Positions 25,710 through 34,038 of a stretch of DNA of 64,000 nt are shown here, piece after piece. The position numbers and the translations under genes are program-made. Positions within the stretch are counted from its first letter, which is position 1, and the number at the start of each line of letters is the position of its first letter. This stretch comes from Alishewanella metallidurans. Its GTDB lineage: Bacteria > Pseudomonadota > Gammaproteobacteria > Enterobacterales > Alteromonadaceae. The notes under the pieces were generated by a model, which saw nothing but the letters and a program-made list of their open reading frames with translations, made no database searches and was not told where the DNA came from. The DNA is taken from positions 496,001 to 560,000 of the forward strand of contig NZ_JALAHQ010000003.1 of the NCBI RefSeq assembly GCF_036983985.1, in the 5' to 3' direction.

Positions 25710-26774
25710 ATGACAGCACGATTAACGCCAAATCAATTTCGCCAGTTGCTGGCTGAGCGTATTTTAATTCTCGACGGTGCTATGGGTACGATGATCCAGC
25801 AACATTGTTTAGATGAAGCCGCATTTCGTGGTGAAGAATTTGCCAATTGGCCCTGCGATGTTAGGGGTAATAACGATTTATTAGTGCTATCGCAGCCAGA
25901 GTTAATTACTGATATTCATCGGCAATACCTATTAGCTGGCGCAGATATTATCGAAACCAATACCTTTAACTCTACCAGCATTGCCATGGCCGATTATCAA
26001 ATGGAACGGCTAGCGGCGCGTATTAACCACGAAGCTGCCGCATTAGCGCGTAAAGTTTGTGATGAAATTACCGCGCAACAACCAGATAAACCACGCTTTG
26101 TTGCCGGCGTGCTAGGGCCAACTAACCGCACCGCGTCTATTTCGCCAAAGGTAAATGATCCGGGGTTTCGTAATATTAGCTTTGACCAATTAGTTGACGC
26201 CTACACTGAAGCCACTCATGCCCTAATTGCCGGTGGTGCCGACATTATTATGTTAGAAACCATTTTTGATACCTTAAATGCCAAAGCTGCCGCTTTTGCC
26301 GTACTAAAGGTGTTTGATGAACTAGGTTATAAATTACCAGTAATGATTTCTGGCACCATTACTGACGCTTCTGGCCGCACCTTATCAGGGCAAACTACAG
26401 AAGCGTTTTATCACTCGCTGGCGCATGTTGAGCCGGTATGTTTTGGCCTTAACTGCGCGCTAGGGCCGGATTTACTTCGGCCTTACGTTGAAACACTTGC
26501 AAACATAGCTGAGGCCTATGTATCGGTGCACCCTAATGCGGGTTTGCCTAATGAATTTGGTGAGTACGATCTCGGCACGGTTGAGATGGCGCGCGAAATT
26601 GCCGATTGGGCCGAGCAAGGTTTTGTTAACATTGTTGGCGGTTGCTGTGGCACCACGCCCGAACATATTAAGGCACTTTATACTGCAGTAAAGCATTTGG
26701 CGCCTAGGCAACCTAAAGCGGTAAGCCATAGTTTTAATTTAGCCGGGCTTGAAGCCTTTTCGGTGGAGTGGTAA
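25710..26774 (+). CDS. metH: Methionine synthase, homocysteine-binding part (split MetH, N-terminal)
   Basis: This 354-residue protein corresponds to the homocysteine-binding domain (residues 1-353) of cobalamin-dependent methionine synthase. It shows ILDGAMGTMIQ, the zinc ligands in FGLNCALGPD and VGGCCGTTPEH, and ETNTFNSTSIAM. The frame stops with TGGTAATG, where TAA overlaps the ATG of the next gene that carries all remaining MetH domains. E. coli MetH is one chain of 1,227 residues; here 354 + 872 gives nearly the same total with nothing missing. Either a true domain-boundary split with coupled translation or a single-base error is possible. Confidence 0.92.
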   Translation: MTARLTPNQFRQLLAERILILDGAMGTMIQQHCLDEAAFRGEEFANWPCDVRGNNDLLVLSQPELITDIHRQYLLAGADIIETNTFNSTSIAMADYQMERLAARINHEAAALARKVCDEITAQQPDKPRFVAGVLGPTNRTASISPKVNDPGFRNISFDQLVDAYTEATHALIAGGADIIMLETIFDTLNAKAAAFAVLKVFDELGYKLPVMISGTITDASGRTLSGQTTEAFYHSLAHVEPVCFGLNCALGPDLLRPYVETLANIAEAYVSVHPNAGLPNEFGEYDLGTVEMAREIADWAEQGFVNIVGGCCGTTPEHIKALYTAVKHLAPRQPKAVSHSFNLAGLEAFSVEW

Positions 26775-29392
26775 TGCAGCAGCAAGCACGATTTATTAAC
26801 ATTGGTGAACGCACTAACGTTACCGGCTCGGCCAAATTTAAAAAACTGATTTTAGCTGGCAACTTTGAAGCTGCGCTAGATGTTGCACGGCAGCAAGTAG
26901 AAAGCGGCGCACAAATTATTGATATTAATATGGACGAGGCAATGCTAGACAGCAAAGCCGCGATGGTGCGCTATTTGCAATTGCTGGCATCAGAGCCCGA
27001 TATTTCTCGCGTACCTATTATGGTCGACTCGTCAAAGTGGGAAGTAATAGAAGCTGCGCTAAAATGCATTCAGGGCAAAGCCGTTGTTAACTCTATTTCG
27101 CTAAAAGAAGGTGAAGCGTTATTTCTATATCAAGCCCGCTTGCTACGACGTTATGGCGCTGCGGTTGTTGTTATGGCTTTTGACGAAAAGGGCCAAGCTG
27201 ATACTAAAGCACGTAAAGTTGCAATTTGTCAGCGTGCGTATCGCATTCTTACTGAACAAATAGGTTTTCCGCCGCAAGATATTATTTTTGACCCGAATAT
27301 TTTTGCCGTAGCAACGGGTATTGAAGAGCACAATAATTATGCTGTTGATTTTATTGAGGCAACTCGTGAAATTAAACGCTTATGCCCGCACGCCAAGATA
27401 TCAGGTGGAGTGTCTAACGTATCGTTTTCATTTCGTGGTAATGATGCGGTACGCGAAGCTATTCATTCGGTGTTTTTATATCATGCCATTGCTGCTGGCA
27501 TGGATATGGGCATTGTTAATGCTGGCCAGCTGACGGTATATGATGATATTCCACCACTATTAAAACAGCGGGTTGAAGATGTTATTTTAAACCGCCGCGA
27601 CGATGCCACCGAACGGTTGCTAGAAATAGCAGCACAGTTTAAAGGTGATGGCAGCGTAGCAGAAAAAACCGATGATGCGTGGCGCAGTTTCCCGGTAAAT
27701 AAGCGCTTAGAATATGCCTTAGTTAAAGGTATTACCGATTTTATTGAAATAGATACTGAAGACGCGCGACAACAAGCACAAAAGCCTCTGCACGTTATTG
27801 AAGGTCCGTTAATGGACGGCATGAACGTGGTTGGCGACCTGTTTGGTGAGGGTAAAATGTTTTTACCGCAGGTGGTAAAGTCAGCCCGAGTCATGAAAAA
27901 GGCGGTCGCCTATTTACAGCCTTACATTGAACAGGAAAAAGAAGGCGGTAGGGCGCAAGCTAAAGTGCTGCTGGCGACAGTAAAAGGAGATGTACACGAT
28001 ATCGGTAAGAACATTGTTGGTGTTGTGCTGCAGTGTAATAATTTTGAGGTGATAGATCTGGGCGTTATGGTGCCTTGTGCCGAGTTGCTGCGTGTAGCCA
28101 AAGAACAAAACGTCGATATCGTCGGTTTATCTGGGCTAATTACGCCATCGTTAGAAGAAATGGTGCATGTTGCCAAAGAGATGACCCGCTTAGGTTATAC
28201 CGTGCCGTTATTGATTGGCGGTGCTACCACATCAAAAGCGCATACTGCGGTTAAAGTTGAGCCTAATTATCAGCACGGCGTAGTGTACGTATCTAATGCT
28301 TCACGCAGTGTATCTGTGGTGCAGTCGCTTATTGGTAACAACAAAGCTGAGTATTTAAGCCGAATAAAACACGAATATGAAATAGTACGTGAGCAACACG
28401 CGCGCAGCCGACCCGGCGAAAAGTTGTTAACGTTGGCTGAAGCCAGAGCTAACCGGTTTCAGCTAGATTTAACCAAGGTTGCACCTGCACCAAAGCAACT
28501 GGGTGTTCAGCTATGGCAAGATATTAATTTAAACCTGTTACGTGACTATATTGACTGGACACCATTTTTTATCACCTGGCAATTATCGGGCAAGTACCCA
28601 AGCATATTAAATCATGCTGAAGTTGGTATGGAAGCACGGCGGGTTTTTAATGATGCTAACGCTATTTTAGATAGTATGATTAACGATGGCCATATTAGCG
28701 GTAAAGCTATTTTTGGTTTGTTTCCGGCAAATAGTGACGGTGATGATATCGTTATTTATACCGACGAAACCCGAAGCACTGAACGAGCACGGCTTTATAA
28801 TCTGCGCCAACAACTACAACTGCGCAATAATGCCGCTAATTGCAGCTTAGCCGATTTTATTGCACCGATAGACAGTGGTGTTAACGATTACATTGGCGCC
28901 TTTGCGGTAAGCACCGGTTTTGGTGCCGATGAATTAGCCGCAAAGTTTGCCGCCGAACATGATGATTACAATAGTATTATGGTTAAGGCGCTAGCTGATC
29001 GATTAGCTGAAGCCTTGGCAGAATATCTACACTTAAAAGTACGACGCGAATATTGGGGCTATGCTGCGGATGAAACGCTAGATAATGAGCAGCTTATTCG
29101 CGAATTGTACCAAGGAACTCGCCCAGCACCGGGTTACCCTGCATGCCCTGAACATACAGAAAAAGGCACCTTGTGGCAGTTACTTGATGTTGAGGCGCAA
29201 ATTGGTATGCAGCTAACCGAAAGCTATGCCATGTGGCCTGGTGCGGCGGTAAGTGGTTGGTACCTTGCTCACCCAGATGCCAAATATTTTGCGGTAAGTA
29301 AAATTGGCGATGATCAGCTAACCGAATATGCCGCGAAAAAGGGCTGGACGCTAGAACAAGCTCAAAGCTGGTTAGGGCCAAATTTACGTTAA
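26774..29392 (+). CDS. metH: Methionine synthase, folate/cobalamin/activation part (split MetH, C-terminal)
   Basis: This 872-residue protein begins MQQQARFINIGERTNVTGS, the start of the pterin-binding domain (to about 300). A cap and B12-binding module follows (about 300-540; DVHDIGKN supplies the His for base-off cobalamin, with GLSGLITPS and GGATTSKAHTAVK). The C-terminal SAM-dependent reactivation domain has RPAPGYPACPEHTEK and MWPGAAVSGWY. ATG 26774 overlaps the upstream stop by one base, and GGTGGAG at 26762-26768 could act as its ribosome-binding site. It transfers methyl from 5-methyl-THF via cobalamin to homocysteine bound on the partner protein. Confidence 0.93.
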   Translation: MQQQARFINIGERTNVTGSAKFKKLILAGNFEAALDVARQQVESGAQIIDINMDEAMLDSKAAMVRYLQLLASEPDISRVPIMVDSSKWEVIEAALKCIQGKAVVNSISLKEGEALFLYQARLLRRYGAAVVVMAFDEKGQADTKARKVAICQRAYRILTEQIGFPPQDIIFDPNIFAVATGIEEHNNYAVDFIEATREIKRLCPHAKISGGVSNVSFSFRGNDAVREAIHSVFLYHAIAAGMDMGIVNAGQLTVYDDIPPLLKQRVEDVILNRRDDATERLLEIAAQFKGDGSVAEKTDDAWRSFPVNKRLEYALVKGITDFIEIDTEDARQQAQKPLHVIEGPLMDGMNVVGDLFGEGKMFLPQVVKSARVMKKAVAYLQPYIEQEKEGGRAQAKVLLATVKGDVHDIGKNIVGVVLQCNNFEVIDLGVMVPCAELLRVAKEQNVDIVGLSGLITPSLEEMVHVAKEMTRLGYTVPLLIGGATTSKAHTAVKVEPNYQHGVVYVSNASRSVSVVQSLIGNNKAEYLSRIKHEYEIVREQHARSRPGEKLLTLAEARANRFQLDLTKVAPAPKQLGVQLWQDINLNLLRDYIDWTPFFITWQLSGKYPSILNHAEVGMEARRVFNDANAILDSMINDGHISGKAIFGLFPANSDGDDIVIYTDETRSTERARLYNLRQQLQLRNNAANCSLADFIAPIDSGVNDYIGAFAVSTGFGADELAAKFAAEHDDYNSIMVKALADRLAEALAEYLHLKVRREYWGYAADETLDNEQLIRELYQGTRPAPGYPACPEHTEKGTLWQLLDVEAQIGMQLTESYAMWPGAAVSGWYLAHPDAKYFAVSKIGDDQLTEYAAKKGWTLEQAQSWLGPNLR

Positions 29393-29506
29393 GCAATAGC
29401 TACTATTTAGTGCTTAGTTATTGAAGTTTAGGCAAATAACTTGCAATACTTGTTTGCGGTTTCTCAAAACCGACTACACTAAAGAAAAGTCTATTGAGGT
29501 TACTAG

Positions 29507-30283
29507 ATGAGTAAATGGTTAGCATTTGTTCTTATCTTAATAAGTGACAACAGGCTATTTGCTGCGCCGTTGAATGTGTTGGTAGGTCAGAATAAACCGC
29601 CATATATTGAGTTGGAAACACAGAGCGGCTATGCGCTAGATTTACTGGCGGAAATAGTACGCCGAATGGGCCATGAAGCGGTGTTTATTTTTGTGCCAAA
29701 TGCGCGTATCCGCTTGTTATTAGAAAGTGGTAACGGTGATATAGCGTCCTTACAACCAAACGATGATATTGACGCTGAGTTGTTTTTCTCTCAACCGTAT
29801 GTGCGCTATCAAAATGTGGTAGTTAGCCGCCGCAACGATGATTTTACCATTCAGCATCCTGCCGACTTATCACAGCGCAGTGTTCTTGCATTTCAAGGTG
29901 CCGGCAAAACACTGGGCGCAGATTTTTATGATTTAGTTGCGACTAAATCGGGCTATCAAGAAACTGTTGATCAAAAAGCACAAGTTGAAATGCTGTTATA
30001 TGGGCGGGTGCAAAGCATAGTGCTGGATCGTAACATTTTTACCTATCATCAGAAAAACAGCGCTATGCAAACGCAAACCGTAGTACATGAGTTATTTAGC
30101 TCAACCTTATATCGTGCGGCTTTTCGTGATGTCGCTTTGCAAAGAGCTTTTGATAAAGCGCTGCTTAGCGTGATGTTAGACAATTGGTATAAGCAACTAC
30201 AACTACGTTATTTTACCGAGCTAAACCAACACTTACCGAATCGTTACTGCTGTGCTGAATTATTGGACCTTAGCTATCCTTAA
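29507..30283 (+). CDS. Orphan periplasmic solute-binding protein, family 3
   Basis: The 258-residue protein has a signal peptide (MSKWLAFVLILISDNRLFA, cleavage near AAP) and a type II periplasmic binding fold (VLVGQNKPPYIE, GYALDLLAEIVRRMG, IASLQPNDDID, FFSQPYVRYQNVVVSR). It resembles amino-acid-binding proteins of the SBP_bac_3 family. There are no ABC permease or ATPase genes beside it, so it may act as a sensor rather than in uptake. It is convergent with the large hybrid kinase gene, 7 bases apart. The start has TTGAGG upstream. Confidence 0.85.
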   Translation: MSKWLAFVLILISDNRLFAAPLNVLVGQNKPPYIELETQSGYALDLLAEIVRRMGHEAVFIFVPNARIRLLLESGNGDIASLQPNDDIDAELFFSQPYVRYQNVVVSRRNDDFTIQHPADLSQRSVLAFQGAGKTLGADFYDLVATKSGYQETVDQKAQVEMLLYGRVQSIVLDRNIFTYHQKNSAMQTQTVVHELFSSTLYRAAFRDVALQRAFDKALLSVMLDNWYKQLQLRYFTELNQHLPNRYCCAELLDLSYP

Positions 30284-30290
30284 ATTAAGC

Positions 30291-33200
30291 TTAGCTTAGC
30301 CATTTCGCTATTATTTCGGCTAGTGCATTTGCTTCTATAGGCTTAAGTAATAGATCATTCATACCGGCTTGTTTAGCGCTAAATTCAGTGGTGTCAGAAC
30401 CGTGCGCCGTCATTGCTATTACCGGTATGGTACTAAACCTTGCTGTTTGTCGTAGCTGCTTGGTGGTGTCGTAACCATTAATACCCGGCATTTCAATATC
30501 CATTAAAATAAGTGAAACCTGATGCTGTTCAAGGTATTTTAATGCCTGCTCGCCTGATGTTGCGGTTAGTACTTGATAGCCCAGTTTTTGTAGAATAATT
30601 TGTGCCAGTGCTTGGTTAAAGTAATTGTCTTCTACCAGCAAAATAGTGTGTTTAGCTGCAGTAGCTATGGTTAAAGGTTTTTCTTCTGCTATTACTGCAG
30701 TTTGGTCTTCAGTTGCCGGTTCAAATAGTAAGCTAAAGCTAAAAGTACTGCCTTTTAACGGCGTGCTGTTAACCTGCAGCTTGCCGCCCATTAATGAAAT
30801 AAGTCGCTGACAAATGGTTAGGCCAAGCCCGGTACCGCCGTATTTTCTGCTAATAGAGCTGTCGGCTTGATTAAACGCTGTAAATAGCAGTTGTTGTTGA
30901 GTGTCAGTAATACCAATGCCGGTGTCACTAACCGCAAAATCCAGCTGCCAGCCTGCAGCAGAGTGCTTCGCTTTTATGCTTAGCTGGATTTCACCTTGCT
31001 CGGTAAATTTAATTGCGTTACTTAATAAATTAATTAATACCTGCGACAACCTAAGCGCATCGCCGATCAGTAGCTGCGGTATATTTTCTGCTACGGCCAA
31101 AGTAAACGTCAGTGGCTTTTGTGCCAGTTGAGCGCTAAACATCTCGGTTACCTGTGTTAGCGTATCACGTAAATTAAATGGCACTTCTTCTAGTATTAGT
31201 TTGCCCGCATCAATTTTTGAGAAATCGAGTATGTCGTTAATAATGCTTAATAATATTTTTCCTGAAGCGATAATTTTACCTAGGTAGTTTTTCTGAGTGG
31301 CTAAGTCGTCACTTTGTTGCGCCAGTTCAGAAAAACCTAATACAGCATTTAATGGTGTACGTAGCTCGTGGCTCATATTTGCCAAAAATTCACCTTTGGC
31401 TTGCGTCGCGCTTTCGGCACTTTGTTTTGCGTGTTTATACTGTGTCATGGCGTGTTGTAAATGCGCTGTGCGTTCTTCTACTAATGCCGTTAGTTGCTGT
31501 TTTTCTTTTAGTAAATGGTGAATGCGCCATTTGAATAGTAGGTAAAGTAACATTAGCGTAAACAATACATAGATAATGAGTGCCGAGGTACTGAGATACC
31601 AGGGTGAGGCGATATGCACATTTAGCTGGCCTGATAGCTGCAAATTACCTTGATGATCGCGACTGCGCACCATAAATTGATATTCACCGCCAGCAAGATT
31701 AGTGTAATCGCGGTACAACTCGTTACTCCAACCTGACCAGTTATCATCATGGCCTCGTAGCTTTACTTGAAACTGTGGCTGAAACAGATGGCTGAAATTA
31801 GGGCTAGCATATTCAAACCTTAGGCTATTGTTGTCAGCGTTAAGCTGTAATTGCTCTGGTATAGCACCGCCGGAGTATAATGCTGCACCGTCTATAGAGC
31901 GTAACTGGCGAAGTAAAGGAGGCTTAGGCGGTAAGTCATGATGTTCATTTAATGAAAAACGAAATACACCTTCCGCACCGCCAAACCAAATTACGTTTTG
32001 CTCGTCAATGAGTAGTCGGTCTAGTGGAATATCTTCTAATGGCTTAAGTCCTGACGCCTGCCAACGGTATAAGCCGCTACTATCCGCAAATAACACACCG
32101 GCTTGTCGGCGGCCGGTATCGTTGTCCCAGGTTAGTAGCCATAAGTTATTATCTTGATCTGGTTGCGGATAACGCACCCAAGGCTGCGAGCCACGAAAGG
32201 CGGCGGCAAGCTGATTATCTAAGCTAAATTTTTGTGCGGTATTATCAAACCGATAAAAACCGGCAACAGTAGCAATAAGTAGCTCGTTGTTATACCAATG
32301 TACAGAGTTACGGTTTTTACTAGGTAGACCATTATTTTTACCGAATTTTTTTACTGGTAATGGCACAGCGTTGCCGCCTTGCCAGTCTTGCGGTAAGTTT
32401 ATTTTTAGTACGCCGTCTGCAAGTGTACCTAGCCAGAGTTCGCCGTCTTCTGTCTCTAGTATGCTGTTTAAATTACCACTAGCACCGGGTACTAAACCTT
32501 CATCGACCCAGTTTCCCTGTTCAAAGCGCATGCTTGCTAGGCCATCTTGTAGGCCTATAAATACCCGTTGCGGGTTTAATTTTGATTGGTACAACACTTT
32601 ACTGGCTTGGTTTGATGCTCGCGCTAAATTAAGTTGTTGCTGGTTTAGTGCATAAACACCATTACTGTTCGCAATCAGCAGCTGTTGCTCAAAGCTAATA
32701 AAGTCCCAGGTTTGCTTTGACAATTTGCTAAAGATTTCAAAACGATTTTGTTCATTTTTGCGAAATAAACCAAGGCTAGTGCCAGCGTATAAACTGCCTT
32801 GATGATGATGTAGTGCCAGCACATTACCTTGTAAACCGCTAGCGTTATTGTAGTAGGATATGGCTGAGGCTAGGTCAACTCTGCTTAAGCCGTGATCTAA
32901 TGCCAACCATAAACCTTGTTGGTGATCCTGATATAACGCACGAATATTTTGATCAACCAAGCCAAGCTCGCTGGTGATATGACTTTTTAATTTACCCTCT
33001 GGCGTTAAAATGTATAAACCGGCTTCAGAGGTACCAAGGGCAAAGTCACCATTTTTTAAGCGTATACCGGTATAAAGTGATGCGTGCGCTAATGTGTCGT
33101 CAATATCGGTATGCCAGCGTTTACTGCCGTTGTTGTCTAGTAAGAATAATTCACCATTACGACTGCCGACCAGCAACGTGTGTTGATTATAAACTTCAAG

Positions 33201-33830
33201 CATAGATATTGTTATGTTAGCCAAGAGGTCTGCACCTGGTACTGGGCTAAATTCACCATTATGCAATTGCAGTAAGCCCGTGCCTGCTTCGCGTACAATA
33301 AGGCGCTGCTGTAGATAAAAAGCTTTGAGAAAGGCACTGTTGCTAGTCCACACCTCAACTTTGTCTGGCGTGATATAGAAGATATAATTTCGACTAACAA
33401 AATACACGCCTTCGTCGGTGGTAAAGGTTTGTCGTATATCTTGAAAGTTACGGTAATCTGGCGGGATGCGCTCTAGTAAGGAAATATAATGTGTGCCAGA
33501 AACCGGATCTATATCGAGATAACCTAGTTCACCTTTGGCGCCAACATATATTCTGCCGTTATTAGCTAATGCTAAGGATCTTACCACCGCTTTGTTGCTG
33601 GTTGGGATCATACGCCAGCTAGCGCCGTCGTATTCTAATATACCCACGTTATTGCCAACGTAAATAACACCACGCTGGTCTTGGATCAATGCCCAGTTTT
33701 GCGTGCCGCCGTTATAATCTTTGGGTTTGAAGTTGCTAAGTAGTGGTGTGCCATGCTGTTGTAATGCTAGTGAGTGCCAACTTATTAGCAAAGCAAGTGC
33801 AAAGCATAACTTAATAATGTAGGTTCTCAT
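30291..33830 (-). CDS. Hybrid sensor histidine kinase with propeller and Y_Y_Y input domains
   Basis: The 1,179-residue protein begins with an N-terminal hydrophobic signal segment (about 5-22). About 600 periplasmic residues form two-component-regulator propeller repeats (such as IYVGAKGELGYLD and GELWLGTLADGVLKI), then a Y_Y_Y domain near 640-720 and a TM helix near 735-755. The cytoplasmic part has HisKA with NMSHELRTPLNAVLGF, a HATPase (LINLLSNAIKFT, DTGIGI, GGTGLGL), and a C-terminal receiver (LLVEDNYFNQ, LILMDIEMPGINGY, LLKPIE). No DNA-binding domain follows, unlike the classical HTCS. I preferred ATG 33830, preceded by AAGGGATGAG, over the ATG at 33863, which has no ribosome-binding site. 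Confidence 0.93.
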   Translation of the reverse strand: MRTYIIKLCFALALLISWHSLALQQHGTPLLSNFKPKDYNGGTQNWALIQDQRGVIYVGNNVGILEYDGASWRMIPTSNKAVVRSLALANNGRIYVGAKGELGYLDIDPVSGTHYISLLERIPPDYRNFQDIRQTFTTDEGVYFVSRNYIFYITPDKVEVWTSNSAFLKAFYLQQRLIVREAGTGLLQLHNGEFSPVPGADLLANITISMLEVYNQHTLLVGSRNGELFLLDNNGSKRWHTDIDDTLAHASLYTGIRLKNGDFALGTSEAGLYILTPEGKLKSHITSELGLVDQNIRALYQDHQQGLWLALDHGLSRVDLASAISYYNNASGLQGNVLALHHHQGSLYAGTSLGLFRKNEQNRFEIFSKLSKQTWDFISFEQQLLIANSNGVYALNQQQLNLARASNQASKVLYQSKLNPQRVFIGLQDGLASMRFEQGNWVDEGLVPGASGNLNSILETEDGELWLGTLADGVLKINLPQDWQGGNAVPLPVKKFGKNNGLPSKNRNSVHWYNNELLIATVAGFYRFDNTAQKFSLDNQLAAAFRGSQPWVRYPQPDQDNNLWLLTWDNDTGRRQAGVLFADSSGLYRWQASGLKPLEDIPLDRLLIDEQNVIWFGGAEGVFRFSLNEHHDLPPKPPLLRQLRSIDGAALYSGGAIPEQLQLNADNNSLRFEYASPNFSHLFQPQFQVKLRGHDDNWSGWSNELYRDYTNLAGGEYQFMVRSRDHQGNLQLSGQLNVHIASPWYLSTSALIIYVLFTLMLLYLLFKWRIHHLLKEKQQLTALVEERTAHLQHAMTQYKHAKQSAESATQAKGEFLANMSHELRTPLNAVLGFSELAQQSDDLATQKNYLGKIIASGKILLSIINDILDFSKIDAGKLILEEVPFNLRDTLTQVTEMFSAQLAQKPLTFTLAVAENIPQLLIGDALRLSQVLINLLSNAIKFTEQGEIQLSIKAKHSAAGWQLDFAVSDTGIGITDTQQQLLFTAFNQADSSISRKYGGTGLGLTICQRLISLMGGKLQVNSTPLKGSTFSFSLLFEPATEDQTAVIAEEKPLTIATAAKHTILLVEDNYFNQALAQIILQKLGYQVLTATSGEQALKYLEQHQVSLILMDIEMPGINGYDTTKQLRQTARFSTIPVIAMTAHGSDTTEFSAKQAGMNDLLLKPIEANALAEIIAKWLS

Positions 33831-34038
33831 TGATACTATGCTCATCCCTTGCCAATCATCCATCGTGCTATTGGTAATGTTATTATAGGTTGCTTCAATA
33901 AATAGCCGGTTGTAGTTTAGTCAGCCGCTAAAGTAATGTCGACATATGTTCACCGCTATAGCACAGTTACCGCAAATTTTGGCGTTTTACCGCAAGCACA
34001 CTAAAGCCTTATGCAGAATATGATAGCGTCTGCGCGTC

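Noticed and set aside
29393..29506. GGTTT...AAACC small palindrome as an operator of the solute-binding protein gene
   Set aside because: It is only five bases per arm and could occur by chance; promoter hexamers around it are weak.
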